DNA of 64,000 nt, taken from assembly GCA_903911925.1 (NCBI GenBank), contig CAIWFH010000169.1, positions 32,960-96,959 of the forward strand, in the 5' to 3' direction. The position numbers and the translations under genes are program-made. Below, one piece after another: positions 7,257 through 15,614 of this stretch (its first letter is position 1; every line of letters starts with the position of its first letter). Origin of the DNA: an uncultured Acidobacteriaceae bacterium. Lineage in GTDB: Bacteria; Acidobacteriota; Terriglobia; Terriglobales; Acidobacteriaceae. The notes under the pieces were generated by a model, which was not told where the DNA came from, made no database searches, and saw only the letters and a program-made list of their open reading frames with translations.

Positions 7257-8606
7257 ATGCCAAGGCCGATCGGAATCGATTTGTTTGCCGGCGCCGGAGG
7301 CCTCGGATTGGGCTTCGAGCAGGCCGGTTTCGATGTCGTGGCCGCAGTCGAAATCGATCCCATTCATTCCGCTGTCCACGCGTACAACTTTCCTCGGTGC
7401 GTCATGCTGCCGCGGTCAGTTGCCGGTTTGACCGGAGACGAAATAAGGCAACGGGCAGGAATAGGACGTCGGCACGTCGATGTTGTATTCGGTGGCGCCC
7501 CCTGCCAGGGCTTCTCGATGATGGGCCATCGCGCCCTCGACGACCCGCGCAACAGCCTTGTTCGGGAATTCGTACGCATCGTAGCCGAACTGAAAGCCTC
7601 CTATTTTGTCTTCGAGAACGTCAAGGGTCTCACGGTCGGGGAACATAAGGTCATCCTGGAAGAGTTGATCGAGGAATTCGCGAGCCTGGGCTATCGGACA
7701 CGGCTCCCTTGGAAGGTTTTGGACACGGCAGATTACGGCGCGCCGCAACATCGCGAACGACTAATCCTGATGGGCGCAAGAACCGGGGTTCGATTACCAG
7801 AGTATCCGGAAGCGATGTTTCGGCCTGCCGATGTTGATAAGCGGGGGTTGCTTCCGCAGGGTCCGTCCTGCCGGGATGCGCTGGCAGACATTCCGGATGC
7901 CGAGCAATTCGATACCCTTGTCAACGACGACGAAGTTCCGACGGCAGAGTGGGGGCGCCCTAGCCGTTACGCTCGGGAAATGCGGTGCGTCGGAGGCGAT
8001 TCGTGGCACTTCGGCTACGTGAGGCGGTGGGACCGGCGCCTCCTCACTTCCAGCCTGCGAACGGAGCACACAGAGATTTCGAGAAGGCGATTTGAAGCGA
8101 CGCCACAGGGGCAGGTAGAGCCCATATCCCGGTTCTACAAACTGTCAGCTGAGGGGTTGAGTAACACGCTTAGGGCGGGAACCGACTCGTCTCGGGGAGC
8201 TTTTACGAGCCCAAGACCGATCCACTACGACCACCCGCGCTGCATAACAGTCCGCGAAATGGCCAGACTTCACGGATTTCCAGACTGGTTCCGCTTCCAT
8301 CAAACCAAGTGGCATGGCGCGAGGCAGATTGGCAACGCAGTCCCCCCGCCACTTGCCAGGGCCGTAGCGATGCAGGTCATTAGGGCTCTCGGCAACGGGC
8401 CACGGCGGCCGGAGGATGTTATCTCGCTTGGGGACCCAAAACTTTTGCGCCTGGGAATGTCGGATGCTGCAGACTATTTCGGGGTTCCGGTTGTGATAGG
8501 CAAACGAGATCGGAAGAGCGGCTCAAAAAAGCGGAAGCAGCACGAGATTGAGGCAGAATTGACCTTGGAATTTCCATTCGATGGACAGATTCCGATCAAC
8601 TTCTAA
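7257..8606 (+). CDS. DNA (cytosine-5-)-methyltransferase
   Basis: Transfers a methyl group from S-adenosylmethionine to C5 of cytosine in a DNA recognition site. All core motifs are visible in the 449-residue product: motif I DLFAGAGGLGLGF (8-20), motif IV GAPCQGFS with catalytic Cys83, motif VI ENV (120-122), motif VIII QHRER (164-168), and motif IX/X with MARLHGFPDW and QIGNAVPPPLA (357-367). The target-recognition region lies between about 175 and 325. A C-terminal extension of about 70 residues after motif X, basic then acidic, is not part of the usual core. AGGCAGGAG provides a ribosome site. It forms an island with vsr and the divergent putative nuclease. The recognition sequence cannot be read from the protein by eye. 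Confidence 0.95.
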   Translation: MPRPIGIDLFAGAGGLGLGFEQAGFDVVAAVEIDPIHSAVHAYNFPRCVMLPRSVAGLTGDEIRQRAGIGRRHVDVVFGGAPCQGFSMMGHRALDDPRNSLVREFVRIVAELKASYFVFENVKGLTVGEHKVILEELIEEFASLGYRTRLPWKVLDTADYGAPQHRERLILMGARTGVRLPEYPEAMFRPADVDKRGLLPQGPSCRDALADIPDAEQFDTLVNDDEVPTAEWGRPSRYAREMRCVGGDSWHFGYVRRWDRRLLTSSLRTEHTEISRRRFEATPQGQVEPISRFYKLSAEGLSNTLRAGTDSSRGAFTSPRPIHYDHPRCITVREMARLHGFPDWFRFHQTKWHGARQIGNAVPPPLARAVAMQVIRALGNGPRRPEDVISLGDPKLLRLGMSDAADYFGVPVVIGKRDRKSGSKKRKQHEIEAELTLEFPFDGQIPINF

Positions 8607-8944
8607 GACCCGCGACGCATAGCAAGGCCGGGGAAAACACCATTATCCAAGTCGTTTTCGCGAGAAAACCAATCTATCTTAATCAAAGCAAGCAAGTTAG
8701 CGCGACAAACCGCCACCAGAAATCCCACTTGTCCAAAATCGCCGAAAAACCGTGCATCTCCGCATGCACACATTTTGTGTGCCTTTTGGGTGCGGGGTTT
8801 ACCACTTGGTTAGCACCGTTCGGCCTTTCATCCAACCGGATATAATCGCTGTTTGTTGAACTGAGGCTGGCTGTTCTGCGCCTGCGGGCGAAATAGGTTT
8901 GCGCAGCGTGCACGCCCCTCTGCCTTGAAAGGTGAACCCATCCA
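8607..8944. other. 338-base spacer before the beta-glucosidase gene
   Basis: No coding frame is convincing. The only element I can name is a consensus TATAAT hexamer at 8841-8846, listed separately. Confidence 0.5.
8819..8846 (+). promoter_or_regulatory. Possible sigma-70-type promoter for the GH1 gene
   Basis: TATAAT at 8841-8846 is a perfect -10 hexamer. Sixteen bases upstream is TTCGGC (8819-8824), a weak -35 match. Transcription would give a leader of about 90 bases before the ATG at 8945. Confidence 0.4.
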
Positions 8945-10390
8945 ATGAAGAACGTTACTCGTCGTGAATTTGGCAAGACTGTGGCCGCTGCGGCGGCTGT
9001 TGCGGCTGCCGGCATTGCGCTGCCGAAGTTCGCTTTCGGAGAGCCGCTGGGCGAGGCACGGCGCTTCCCCAAGGGCTTTTTGTGGGGCTGCGCTACGGCT
9101 TCGTATCAAGTGGAAGGCGGCGCGCAGGAAGATGGCCGCGGGCCGTCAAACTGGGACGTCTTCTCGCATACGCCGGGCAAGACCTACCAGGGCGACACGG
9201 GCGACGTGGCCGACGACTCCTACCACCGCTACAGGGAAGACATCCACCTGGCGCACAACCTGGGCCTGCAAACCATGCGCATGTCCATCTCATGGTCGAG
9301 GGTGTTTCCCAGCGGCACGGGCCAGGTAAATCAGAAGGGCCTGGATTACTACAACCGCGTGGTCGACGAGCTTTTGGCGAATCACATTACGCCGTACATC
9401 ACCATGTTCCACTGGGATCTGCCGGCCGCGCTGCCGGGCGGATGGCAAAACCGTGACACATCCAAGGCCTTTGCCGACTATGCGGGCTACATGGCAAAGC
9501 ACCTGGGCGACCGCGTCAACCACTTCATGACCACGAACGAGTTCACCTGCTTTACCGATCTCGGCTACAAGGTGGGCCAGTTTGCGCCGGGGCTGAAGCT
9601 GCCTGATCGCGAGGCCAACCAGGTGCGGCACAACGGCATATTGGCGCATGGGCTTGGGGTGCAGGCGATTCGCGCCAACACGCCGCACGGGACGCAGGTG
9701 GGGCTGGCCGAGAACGCCAACGTGTTTGTGCCGGTAATCGAGACGCCAGAGCATATTGAGGCCGCGCGCAAGGCCACACGCTTTGGCAACGCGCCCTTCC
9801 TGACCGCGCTGATGGAAGGCAGCTACATGAACGAGTACCTGGAGCACGAAGGCGCCAACGCGCCCAGGTTCGAGGCCAACGACTTCCGCGCCATCGGCAG
9901 TCCGCTGGACTTTGTGGGCCTGAACATCTACACGCCCACCTATGTCCGCGCCGACCACTCGGCTTTGGGCTTCATGGTGGAGCAGCCGCCGACCTCGTAT
10001 CCGCACATGGCTTCGCCGTGGCTGACCATCGGTCCGGAGTGCATCTACTGGGGCGTGCGCAACGTGTGCGACCTGTGGAAGGTGCCGGCGGTTTACATCA
10101 CCGAGAATGGCTGCTCGTCAGACGACGTGGTGACGCCGGAAGGCCGCGTTGAAGATACCGATCGCGTGATGTACCTGCGCAATCATCTGACCCAACTGCA
10201 TCGCGCCGTCGCAGAAAATTACCCCGTGAAGGGCTACTTCCTGTGGAGCCTTCTGGACAACTTTGAGTGGGCCGATGGCTACAGCAAGCGGTTCGGTATT
10301 CACTATGTTGACTTCAAAACCCAGAAACGGATTCCCAAGCTGAGCGCGGAGTGGTACCGCGAGGTGATTGCGAAGAACGAAGTGGAGTAG
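8945..10390 (+). CDS. GH1 beta-glucosidase, Tat-exported
   Basis: Retaining beta-glycosidase expected to cleave beta-glucosides or related disaccharides in the periplasm. The 481-residue product opens with a twin-arginine signal (TRREFGK, then an Ala-rich hydrophobic core ending near AFG). The GH1 N-terminal signature is FPKGFLWGCATASYQVEGG (41-59). The acid/base Glu is E199 in TTNEF, where most GH1 enzymes have NEP, and the nucleophile is E387 in YITENG. FLWSLLDNFEWADGY near the C terminus is also typical. A hairpin terminator follows at once, so it is probably transcribed alone. GH1 enzymes are more often cytoplasmic, so the Tat signal is notable. Confidence 0.96.
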   Translation: MKNVTRREFGKTVAAAAAVAAAGIALPKFAFGEPLGEARRFPKGFLWGCATASYQVEGGAQEDGRGPSNWDVFSHTPGKTYQGDTGDVADDSYHRYREDIHLAHNLGLQTMRMSISWSRVFPSGTGQVNQKGLDYYNRVVDELLANHITPYITMFHWDLPAALPGGWQNRDTSKAFADYAGYMAKHLGDRVNHFMTTNEFTCFTDLGYKVGQFAPGLKLPDREANQVRHNGILAHGLGVQAIRANTPHGTQVGLAENANVFVPVIETPEHIEAARKATRFGNAPFLTALMEGSYMNEYLEHEGANAPRFEANDFRAIGSPLDFVGLNIYTPTYVRADHSALGFMVEQPPTSYPHMASPWLTIGPECIYWGVRNVCDLWKVPAVYITENGCSSDDVVTPEGRVEDTDRVMYLRNHLTQLHRAVAENYPVKGYFLWSLLDNFEWADGYSKRFGIHYVDFKTQKRIPKLSAEWYREVIAKNEVE

Positions 10391-10414
10391 GGGCTGATCA
10401 TTTCAGAGCAAGAG

Positions 10415-10443
10415 GAGCCGCAATCCTTCCGGGGTTGCGGCTC
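10415..10443 (+). terminator. Intrinsic terminator after the GH1 gene
   Basis: GAGCCGCAA (10415-10423) and TTGCGGCTC (10435-10443) form a perfect 9-bp stem around an 11-base loop, followed by TTT. Confidence 0.75.
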
Positions 10444-10511
10444 TTTGCTGCATGGCGTGGGAACTCCGGCGAGTTGCACAAACCAGGTGGTTCATCGAAA
10501 CTGGGTTAGCC

Positions 10512-12440
10512 ATGCGCCTAGCCCGTTCGCTTGTCCTGCTTGCTTTCTCCGTCTTGATTGCATCGTTGCCCGCAAATGCCACTCGCCTGGTTACGGGCAA
10601 CGGTTTTGGATTCGCAGTAGTGTCGCCGGAGACGGCGACGGTGAGCAAGTTCTACGCGCATCCCTACTGCTTTGCCCGGCCCGACCCCAAAAATCCGCTC
10701 AGCGAGGGCATTGAAACCGCCAACTTCATCAAGGAGCTTGGCTGGGGCAGCGGAGCGCGGCAAGGCGCCCGCGCGGTTTACGAAGAAGACTCGCAGGTCA
10801 TTCATGTGACAAGGAGCGACGGCGAGGGATTCTTCTACATGCCTTTTGGCTTGCGGCACCCGGCGCTGGTGATTGAATGGGAACCCGGCTCGGGAGCCGC
10901 GCAGAGTGACGGCTGGCAGGTGGAATGGAGCAGGCCGGTTAAGTCACAAAAAACGGTGCGGATCTTTGGCTCCGATCTGAAGCTGTTGAAGTTCGATGGC
11001 ATTGAGGAGCCGCTGCTGCTGATTCCCCTTGGCTCGAGGCTAGCCGGGCCGGAGAAATCGGGGCAAGTACTGACAGGCAGACGAGCATGGGCGCTGGTTT
11101 CGCTGGAAAGCGACTCTGAACTGGAAGAGGCGGCGAGAGAGGTCAATCGCTGGCGCAGTGGACTTGCGCCGCTTGCGTTGGCGAAGCGCGAGATTGCAGA
11201 GCTCGAGCACTGGCGCGTGAAGCTCGGTGTTCATTTTGCAGACGAAGAGGAACGGCACCTTTGGCGACAGAGCGAAGTGATGCTGCGCATGGCGCAGAGT
11301 CGAGAGCCGAATCGCGAGGGAAGGTACAGCAACGGACTGATCGTCGCCGCATTGCCGGACGGGTTGTGGTTTACGCCGTGGGTGCGGGACATGGCTTATG
11401 CAACGGTTGCGCTGGCGCGCATGGGGCACCGGGACGAGGCGCGCGCCGCGCTGCTGGCCTACTTCAACGCACGGCCCACGGGAAAGATGCGCAACCAGAC
11501 GCAGGGCGCGGATTACCAGGTTTCTGTGGTCCGCTACTTTGGCGATGGATCGGAAGAGCCTTTTTTTACCATGGAGGGCGCGACCAATATTGAGTTCGAC
11601 GATTGGGGGCTGGCGCTATGGGCTCTGGGCGAGTACGAGCGGCAGTACGGTGACACCGCGCTGATGCGCACGGCTTCGTATCGCGACAAGGTTTACGAGT
11701 GCGCGCGGGATTTTGTGGTGAAGCCGCTCGTGAAGAATCTCGAGCCTTACGGCGGAGGCTTGATTGTTGCTGCCGATACTTCAATCTGGGAGGAGCACCA
11801 GAGAGACAAGAAGCACTTTGCGTTTTCGACGGCCATGGCGATTGTGGGGCTGAAGGAATTTGCGGAAGTGGCTCGCCGCGCCGGCGACGAGGCGGCCCGC
11901 GATGAGGTTCTGAGGCAGGTTGCGCTGCTTGAGAAAGGATTCAACGCGGCCTTTATCCGCGGCGGAAAGCTGCACGGGACGCTGGAAGAGGGCGAGAAGA
12001 ACGATATCGACGGCGCGCTGCTGCCCATCATCAATTTCGGAGTGGTCAGGGATGAGGCCATTGTGCGCGACACGGTGGAGCGGATGGAGCTTTTGAAGGT
12101 GGCCTCAGGCGGGTATCGGCGCGTCCGCAGCAACTACGCCGATCCAGCCATCTTTGAGTATTGGTACGAGAGGCAGGAGTTTCTGTTTGTTGATTTCAGT
12201 TTGGCTGAAGTGTACCGGCGGCAGGGACGGGATGCAGAGGCGGCCGCGATGCTGAAGCGCATGGTGCGGAAGGCTGCGGGGGACCACAACATGATTCCTG
12301 AAATGTATGTCGCGCTGCCGTGCGAGTTGTTTCCCGGTGAGGTGGGCGCTCCCACTGGAGCCTTGCCCATTGTGGGTTACGGCGCGGGAGCTTATGTTTT
12401 GCATGTTCTTGAGCGCGAGGCGTGGGAGCGCAGGCATTGA
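10512..12440 (+). CDS. GH15-like glycoside hydrolase (glucoamylase family), secreted
   Basis: The 642-residue product has a Sec-type signal peptide (MRLARSLVLLAFSVLIASLP followed by ANA), an N-terminal beta-rich domain to about residue 225, and a C-terminal (alpha/alpha)6 barrel. In the barrel, FTPWVRDMAYATVALARMGH (288-307) and TSIWEEH (423-429) match the GH15/glucoamylase-like pattern; one Glu of the WEE pair is the likely general acid. The substrate, probably an alpha-linked oligosaccharide such as malto-oligosaccharide or dextran, is not determined by the sequence. The start at 10512 is chosen over an upstream in-frame ATG because it places the signal peptide at the N terminus; no strong ribosome site is visible for either. 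It follows the terminator of the GH1 gene. Confidence 0.8.
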   Translation: MRLARSLVLLAFSVLIASLPANATRLVTGNGFGFAVVSPETATVSKFYAHPYCFARPDPKNPLSEGIETANFIKELGWGSGARQGARAVYEEDSQVIHVTRSDGEGFFYMPFGLRHPALVIEWEPGSGAAQSDGWQVEWSRPVKSQKTVRIFGSDLKLLKFDGIEEPLLLIPLGSRLAGPEKSGQVLTGRRAWALVSLESDSELEEAAREVNRWRSGLAPLALAKREIAELEHWRVKLGVHFADEEERHLWRQSEVMLRMAQSREPNREGRYSNGLIVAALPDGLWFTPWVRDMAYATVALARMGHRDEARAALLAYFNARPTGKMRNQTQGADYQVSVVRYFGDGSEEPFFTMEGATNIEFDDWGLALWALGEYERQYGDTALMRTASYRDKVYECARDFVVKPLVKNLEPYGGGLIVAADTSIWEEHQRDKKHFAFSTAMAIVGLKEFAEVARRAGDEAARDEVLRQVALLEKGFNAAFIRGGKLHGTLEEGEKNDIDGALLPIINFGVVRDEAIVRDTVERMELLKVASGGYRRVRSNYADPAIFEYWYERQEFLFVDFSLAEVYRRQGRDAEAAAMLKRMVRKAAGDHNMIPEMYVALPCELFPGEVGAPTGALPIVGYGAGAYVLHVLEREAWERRH

Positions 12441-12521
12441 CAGCAGAGTTATTGCCGGGTTGGAGTCATCGTTATCTCCGGCTGGTCAACATGATTGCTT
12501 TTCGGTGCTATGCTTCCGCGC

Positions 12522-13028
12522 ATGAGCGAATTCCCTGCCAATCCGATGCGTTTGGATCCTTACAAGAACTTCAAATTCCGCGTGAAGTGGGATGGGCGGT
12601 ATATTGCAGCCATTTCGCGCGTAACCGGGCTTATGCGGTCAACTGAAGTGGTGGAGCACCGCGAGGGAGGCGATCCGAGCACCAGCCGGAAGTCGCCGGG
12701 CCTGACGCAGTTCGGGCCCATCACGCTTGAACGCGGGCTTACGAATGACACGGCGTTTGAGAACTGGGCCAACCAGGTGTGGAAGCTGGGCGCGGCGTCG
12801 GGTTCTGAGGTCGCGTTGAACGAGTTCCGCAAAGACATCTATCTCGAGTTCTGCAACGAGGCCGGGCAACTGGTTCGCGCATACAAAATCTATCGCTGCT
12901 GGCCTTCGGAGTACCAGGCGCTGCCCGATTTGGATGCCAACAGCAACGCTGTGGCCATTGAACACATCAAGCTCGAAAACGAGGGTTGGGAACGGGATAC
13001 GTCGGTGGTTGAGCCGGTTCAGCCTTAG
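12522..13028 (+). CDS. Phage/contractile-system tail-tube protein (T4 gp19-like), orphan
   Basis: A 168-residue protein resembling the inner-tube proteins of phage tails and extracellular contractile injection systems (Pfam T4_gp19). Recognisable features are the opening NFKFRVKWDGRYIAAISRV, a strand-turn EVVEHREGG, GPITLERGLTNDTAFENW, and the C-terminal ALPDLDANSNAVAIEHIKLE, which matches the family's last beta-hairpin. No sheath, baseplate, spike or ATPase gene is nearby; the neighbours are a GH15-like enzyme and an aldo/keto reductase. It overlaps the convergent aldo/keto reductase stop by four bases. An alternative ATG lies four codons upstream. Whether it joins a particle encoded elsewhere or has been repurposed cannot be decided here. 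Confidence 0.85.
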   Translation: MSEFPANPMRLDPYKNFKFRVKWDGRYIAAISRVTGLMRSTEVVEHREGGDPSTSRKSPGLTQFGPITLERGLTNDTAFENWANQVWKLGAASGSEVALNEFRKDIYLEFCNEAGQLVRAYKIYRCWPSEYQALPDLDANSNAVAIEHIKLENEGWERDTSVVEPVQP

Positions 13029-13900
13029 GCCTGCACTGCGGATTCAAGCTCGGCACAGTCGGTTGCGTCCAGTTGCAGCCGGGCCGCGGCCACGTTCTCC
13101 TCAAGATGCGAGACCTTGGACGTGCCCGGAATGGGCAACATGACCGGCGAGCGCTGCAGCAGCCAGGCGAGGGAAAGCTGCGCCACGGTGGCCTGGTGGC
13201 GGGCGGCGATCCGAGCCATCGCCTGAGCTAAGGGATGGTCCGGCTTGAGCTGCTTGCCGCCGGCCATGGGATACCAGGGCAGGAAGCCGATGCCCCGGCG
13301 CTCACAGAATTTCAGCGTCTCCTCGTTGCGGCGGTCCCCAAGACTGTATCGATTCTGGACAGTTCTTACCTCGACAATCTTCTGGGCCGCTTCAATCTCC
13401 AGAGGAGTGACTTCGCTGAGGCCGATGTGGCGGATCTTGCCCTGCTGCTGCATCTGCCTGAGCGCGCCAAGCGACTCCTCGAGCGGGGTGCGGGGGTCGA
13501 TGCGGTGAAGTTGGTAGAGGTCGATGCGTTCCAGCTTCAGGCGGCGCAAGCTCATTTCTACGCATTGAATGAGATAGCCGGCGCGGCCCACGTATTCGGT
13601 TTTTGCGGGGCCCTGGCGGGTAATGCCGCCCTTGGTAGCGATGACCAGTCCGGGCGGGTAGGGGTGCAGGGCTTCGGCGATAAGGCGTTCGGCGATCTCA
13701 GGGCCGTAGGCGTCGGCGGTGTCGATGAGAGTAACCCCCAGTTCGACGGCGTGCCGGAGGACGCGATGGGCTTCGGCGGGGTCGGCGGGCTCACCCCATG
13801 CGCCCTCGCCCACCAGGCGCATGGTTCCGTAGCTGAGACGGTGAACGGGCAGGTCGCCGCCAACGAGGAAGGTGCCGCTTTGGGAAGCTGATGTTGCCAT
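13025..13900 (-). CDS. Aldo/keto reductase family oxidoreductase
   Basis: NAD(P)H-dependent reductase of the AKR (alpha/beta)8 superfamily, 291 residues, cytoplasmic. The catalytic tetrad can be read as Asp and Tyr in DTADAYGP, Lys in VIATKGG and His in LYQLHRID. The cofactor-binding end shows PIPGTSKVSHLEENVAA, typical of bacterial members similar to YdbC-type enzymes. The physiological substrate is unknown. The gene converges on the tail-tube gene with a four-base overlap of the stop regions. Upstream lies a repeat-bearing spacer, so it is probably expressed alone. Confidence 0.93.
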   Translation of the reverse strand: MATSASQSGTFLVGGDLPVHRLSYGTMRLVGEGAWGEPADPAEAHRVLRHAVELGVTLIDTADAYGPEIAERLIAEALHPYPPGLVIATKGGITRQGPAKTEYVGRAGYLIQCVEMSLRRLKLERIDLYQLHRIDPRTPLEESLGALRQMQQQGKIRHIGLSEVTPLEIEAAQKIVEVRTVQNRYSLGDRRNEETLKFCERRGIGFLPWYPMAGGKQLKPDHPLAQAMARIAARHQATVAQLSLAWLLQRSPVMLPIPGTSKVSHLEENVAAARLQLDATDCAELESAVQA

Positions 13901-13948
13901 GTGAGTTTGATGCTACGACATGGAGGCGAGGGATGGGGTTCGAGGTTT

Positions 13949-13974
13949 CCCATGTCTCAGAATCGAGACATGGG
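13949..13974. repeat. Perfect 10-bp inverted repeat
   Basis: CCCATGTCTC (13949-13958) and GAGACATGGG (13965-13974) pair perfectly around AGAATC. No T-run follows, so it does not look like an intrinsic terminator. Confidence 0.7.
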
Positions 13975-14006
13975 GCACCCGGCATGGGGTTGAGGGTGGT
14001 GGGATT

Positions 14007-14040
14007 CCACCCTTTCGCCAGAAAGAGGGCGAAAGGATGG
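14007..14040. repeat. 13-bp inverted repeat with one mismatch
   Basis: CCACCCTTTCGCC (14007-14019) and GGCGAAAGGATGG (14028-14040) pair with one mismatch around an 8-base loop. Confidence 0.65.
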
Positions 14041-14099
14041 GGCACGGAGCTTGAGAGGGAAGGAAGGTAAATGCGGGGTCCTTCGATTCCCTTCGCTCC

Positions 14100-14137
14100 C
14101 CACCCCAGCGACTAAGACCTGTCGCCGGGGACCCCGG
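14100..14137 (+). repeat. Dispersed palindromic repeat, reference copy
   Basis: CCACCCCAGCGACTAAGACC then TGTCGCCGGGGACCCCGG. The arms CCCCAGCGAC and GTCGCCGGGG pair with one mismatch. Related copies are found inside ppc and in the spacer near 5 kb. Confidence 0.75.
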
Positions 14138-14237
14138 TTTCGCTCCGGTCACTCAGGATGACACTTGGGTTAGAAGGGGAACCCGGTCCGGCCGGGTTGC
14201 GTATCCTGTTGAACAGACGCAGTAAGGAGAGCGAGCC

Positions 14238-14666
14238 ATGGCCAGCCAATCCTATCCGACCGCAGAGGTCATCTTTTATCAGCAGTACGAGTCAGTACGC
14301 CGCGACGAAGTAGTGGGCATCCTGCTGGCGCTTTTTCTAGGCGGCTTTGGAATCCATCACTTTTACCTGCGGCGCACCGGGTTGGGGATTCTCTACGTTT
14401 GCCTGTGCTGGACGCCAATTCCATGGGTTCTCGGCTTCATTGAGTGCTTCTTCATGCCCGGCCGGGTGCGGGAGTTTAACGCCATCCAGGCGGCGGGGAT
14501 TGCGGCGGCGCTGGGCATCGCCATGCCGGGATGGGGCTACCCGGTGAACGTGATGGTGAATGTGCAGCCAACAGTGCAACCGGGCATGCTGCAGGCCTGC
14601 GGGCGTTGCCGGCAGACCAATCCGCAGGGCGCGCGGTTCTGCTCGGGATGCGGCATGGCGCTGTAG
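14238..14666 (+). CDS. TM2-domain membrane protein with C-terminal zinc ribbon
   Basis: A 142-residue inner-membrane protein of unknown function. Two transmembrane helices form a TM2 domain: VVGILLALFLGGFGIHHFYL (26-45), which carries the family's GxxGxHxFYL pattern, then GLGILYVCLCWTPIPWVLGF. The tail after about residue 115 ends with paired CGRC and CSGCG motifs, a zinc-ribbon pattern. The start is firm because TAAGGAGAG lies eight bases upstream. It is convergent with the next gene and has no obvious pathway partner. Confidence 0.88.
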   Translation: MASQSYPTAEVIFYQQYESVRRDEVVGILLALFLGGFGIHHFYLRRTGLGILYVCLCWTPIPWVLGFIECFFMPGRVREFNAIQAAGIAAALGIAMPGWGYPVNVMVNVQPTVQPGMLQACGRCRQTNPQGARFCSGCGMAL

Positions 14667-14684
14667 GGGAAACGCACCCCACAG

Positions 14685-15614
14685 CTACATATTGGTGCTT
14701 CCCGAACGCATTGCCTCGTTGAATTTTGGCTTGGTGAACTCGAGCGCGGCCTCAAGCCGAGCCTGGAAGTCCGCGGCTTTGGCCATCAATTGCGGGGTGG
14801 CTGCCGCAAATTCTCCATCCAGCTTCAGGAGCCCTTCGGCGGCTTCGTGCCCGATCATGCGCAGCAGATCCTCATCTGTGGTGTTGAGATACTGCGCATC
14901 GCGCGGGTCGGCAATCCATACCGGCTTGCCCTGGCCCAACACGCCTGAAAGCCAGTAGACCTTGCACAGCAGGTATTTGAGGCGCTCGGCGTCGTCGGTC
15001 TCAGTGAACAGGAACTTCTTTTGCCAGCGGCTGTAGTAGCGGGTGCTGACCGGGACCGGCTGACGATTGCCCGACTTGAGAAACTCGAGCTGGCCGAGGT
15101 CCACCGTCTTGCGAATCGCGTTGTACACGAAGGTCTCGGCATAGGGTTGTTCCATGGCCGGAACGATCTCGGCAAAGGTGACAGTAACCGAAGCCGCAAC
15201 TTTGGCGTGAAGGTTATGCGTGCCGCCGTCGGCAAGGTGCATTTCGCCGTGGATGATGTAGGTGTCTGCGCCGGAAGTGGAGCGGTGCGCGGGCCATTGG
15301 AACTGACCGAAGGCAATGGGCAGACCGGCGAGCGTGACGTAACAGTCGGGGCGGGGATTGCGCAGGCGTTTGGCCTCGGCGGCAAGGTGAGCCGCCATCC
15401 GATCAAGCAGGCGAGGCTTGTCGAATTCGAACGCTTCGCTCAGTTCGAGCCGGAGAACGCGGTTCGATGCATCGGCAGGCAGGCCAAGCTGGAAGATCGA
15501 GGTGGGCCGGCCGTGGAAGTCGGCGCCCTGGGTGGTGGAGACGAGAGTCAGGCCGGCCTTTGTGGCGGCGTCTTGAAGGGCTGAAACCAGTGTGGACTTG
15601 ATTGCTTCTGTCAT
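14685..15614 (-). CDS. Conserved-looking hypothetical protein
   Basis: I do not recognise this 309-residue cytoplasmic protein. It lacks a signal peptide or membrane segments and has a normal amino-acid composition for a globular protein. Visible features are an alternating beta-rich first half (CYVTLAGLPIAFGQFQW, TYIIHGEMHLADGGTHNLH) and a helical second half (DAERLKYLLCKVYWLSGVLG, DEDLLRMIGHEAAEGLLK). The ATG at 15614 is not preceded by a Shine-Dalgarno sequence. It converges with the TM2 gene and is divergent from the ABC ATPase gene 220 bases away. The coding call rests on length, composition and fit between neighbours. Confidence 0.75.
   Translation of the reverse strand: MTEAIKSTLVSALQDAATKAGLTLVSTTQGADFHGRPTSIFQLGLPADASNRVLRLELSEAFEFDKPRLLDRMAAHLAAEAKRLRNPRPDCYVTLAGLPIAFGQFQWPAHRSTSGADTYIIHGEMHLADGGTHNLHAKVAASVTVTFAEIVPAMEQPYAETFVYNAIRKTVDLGQLEFLKSGNRQPVPVSTRYYSRWQKKFLFTETDDAERLKYLLCKVYWLSGVLGQGKPVWIADPRDAQYLNTTDEDLLRMIGHEAAEGLLKLDGEFAAATPQLMAKAADFQARLEAALEFTKPKFNEAMRSGSTNM

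Larger units (their letters stand above)
13901..14237. other. 337-base repeat-bearing spacer
   Basis: Contains no credible gene. It holds two consecutive hairpins (13949-13974, 14007-14040), each followed by TGGGGCAC, then the best-preserved copy of the dispersed palindrome (14100-14137) followed by TCACTCAGGATGACA. Confidence 0.65.

Noticed and set aside
9290..10006. 238-codon minus-strand frame inside the GH1 gene
   Set aside because: Antisense of a well-conserved enzyme; no family resemblance.
13949..13974. Intrinsic terminator for the aldo/keto reductase region
   Set aside because: The hairpin lies upstream of that minus-strand gene's start and has no T-run.
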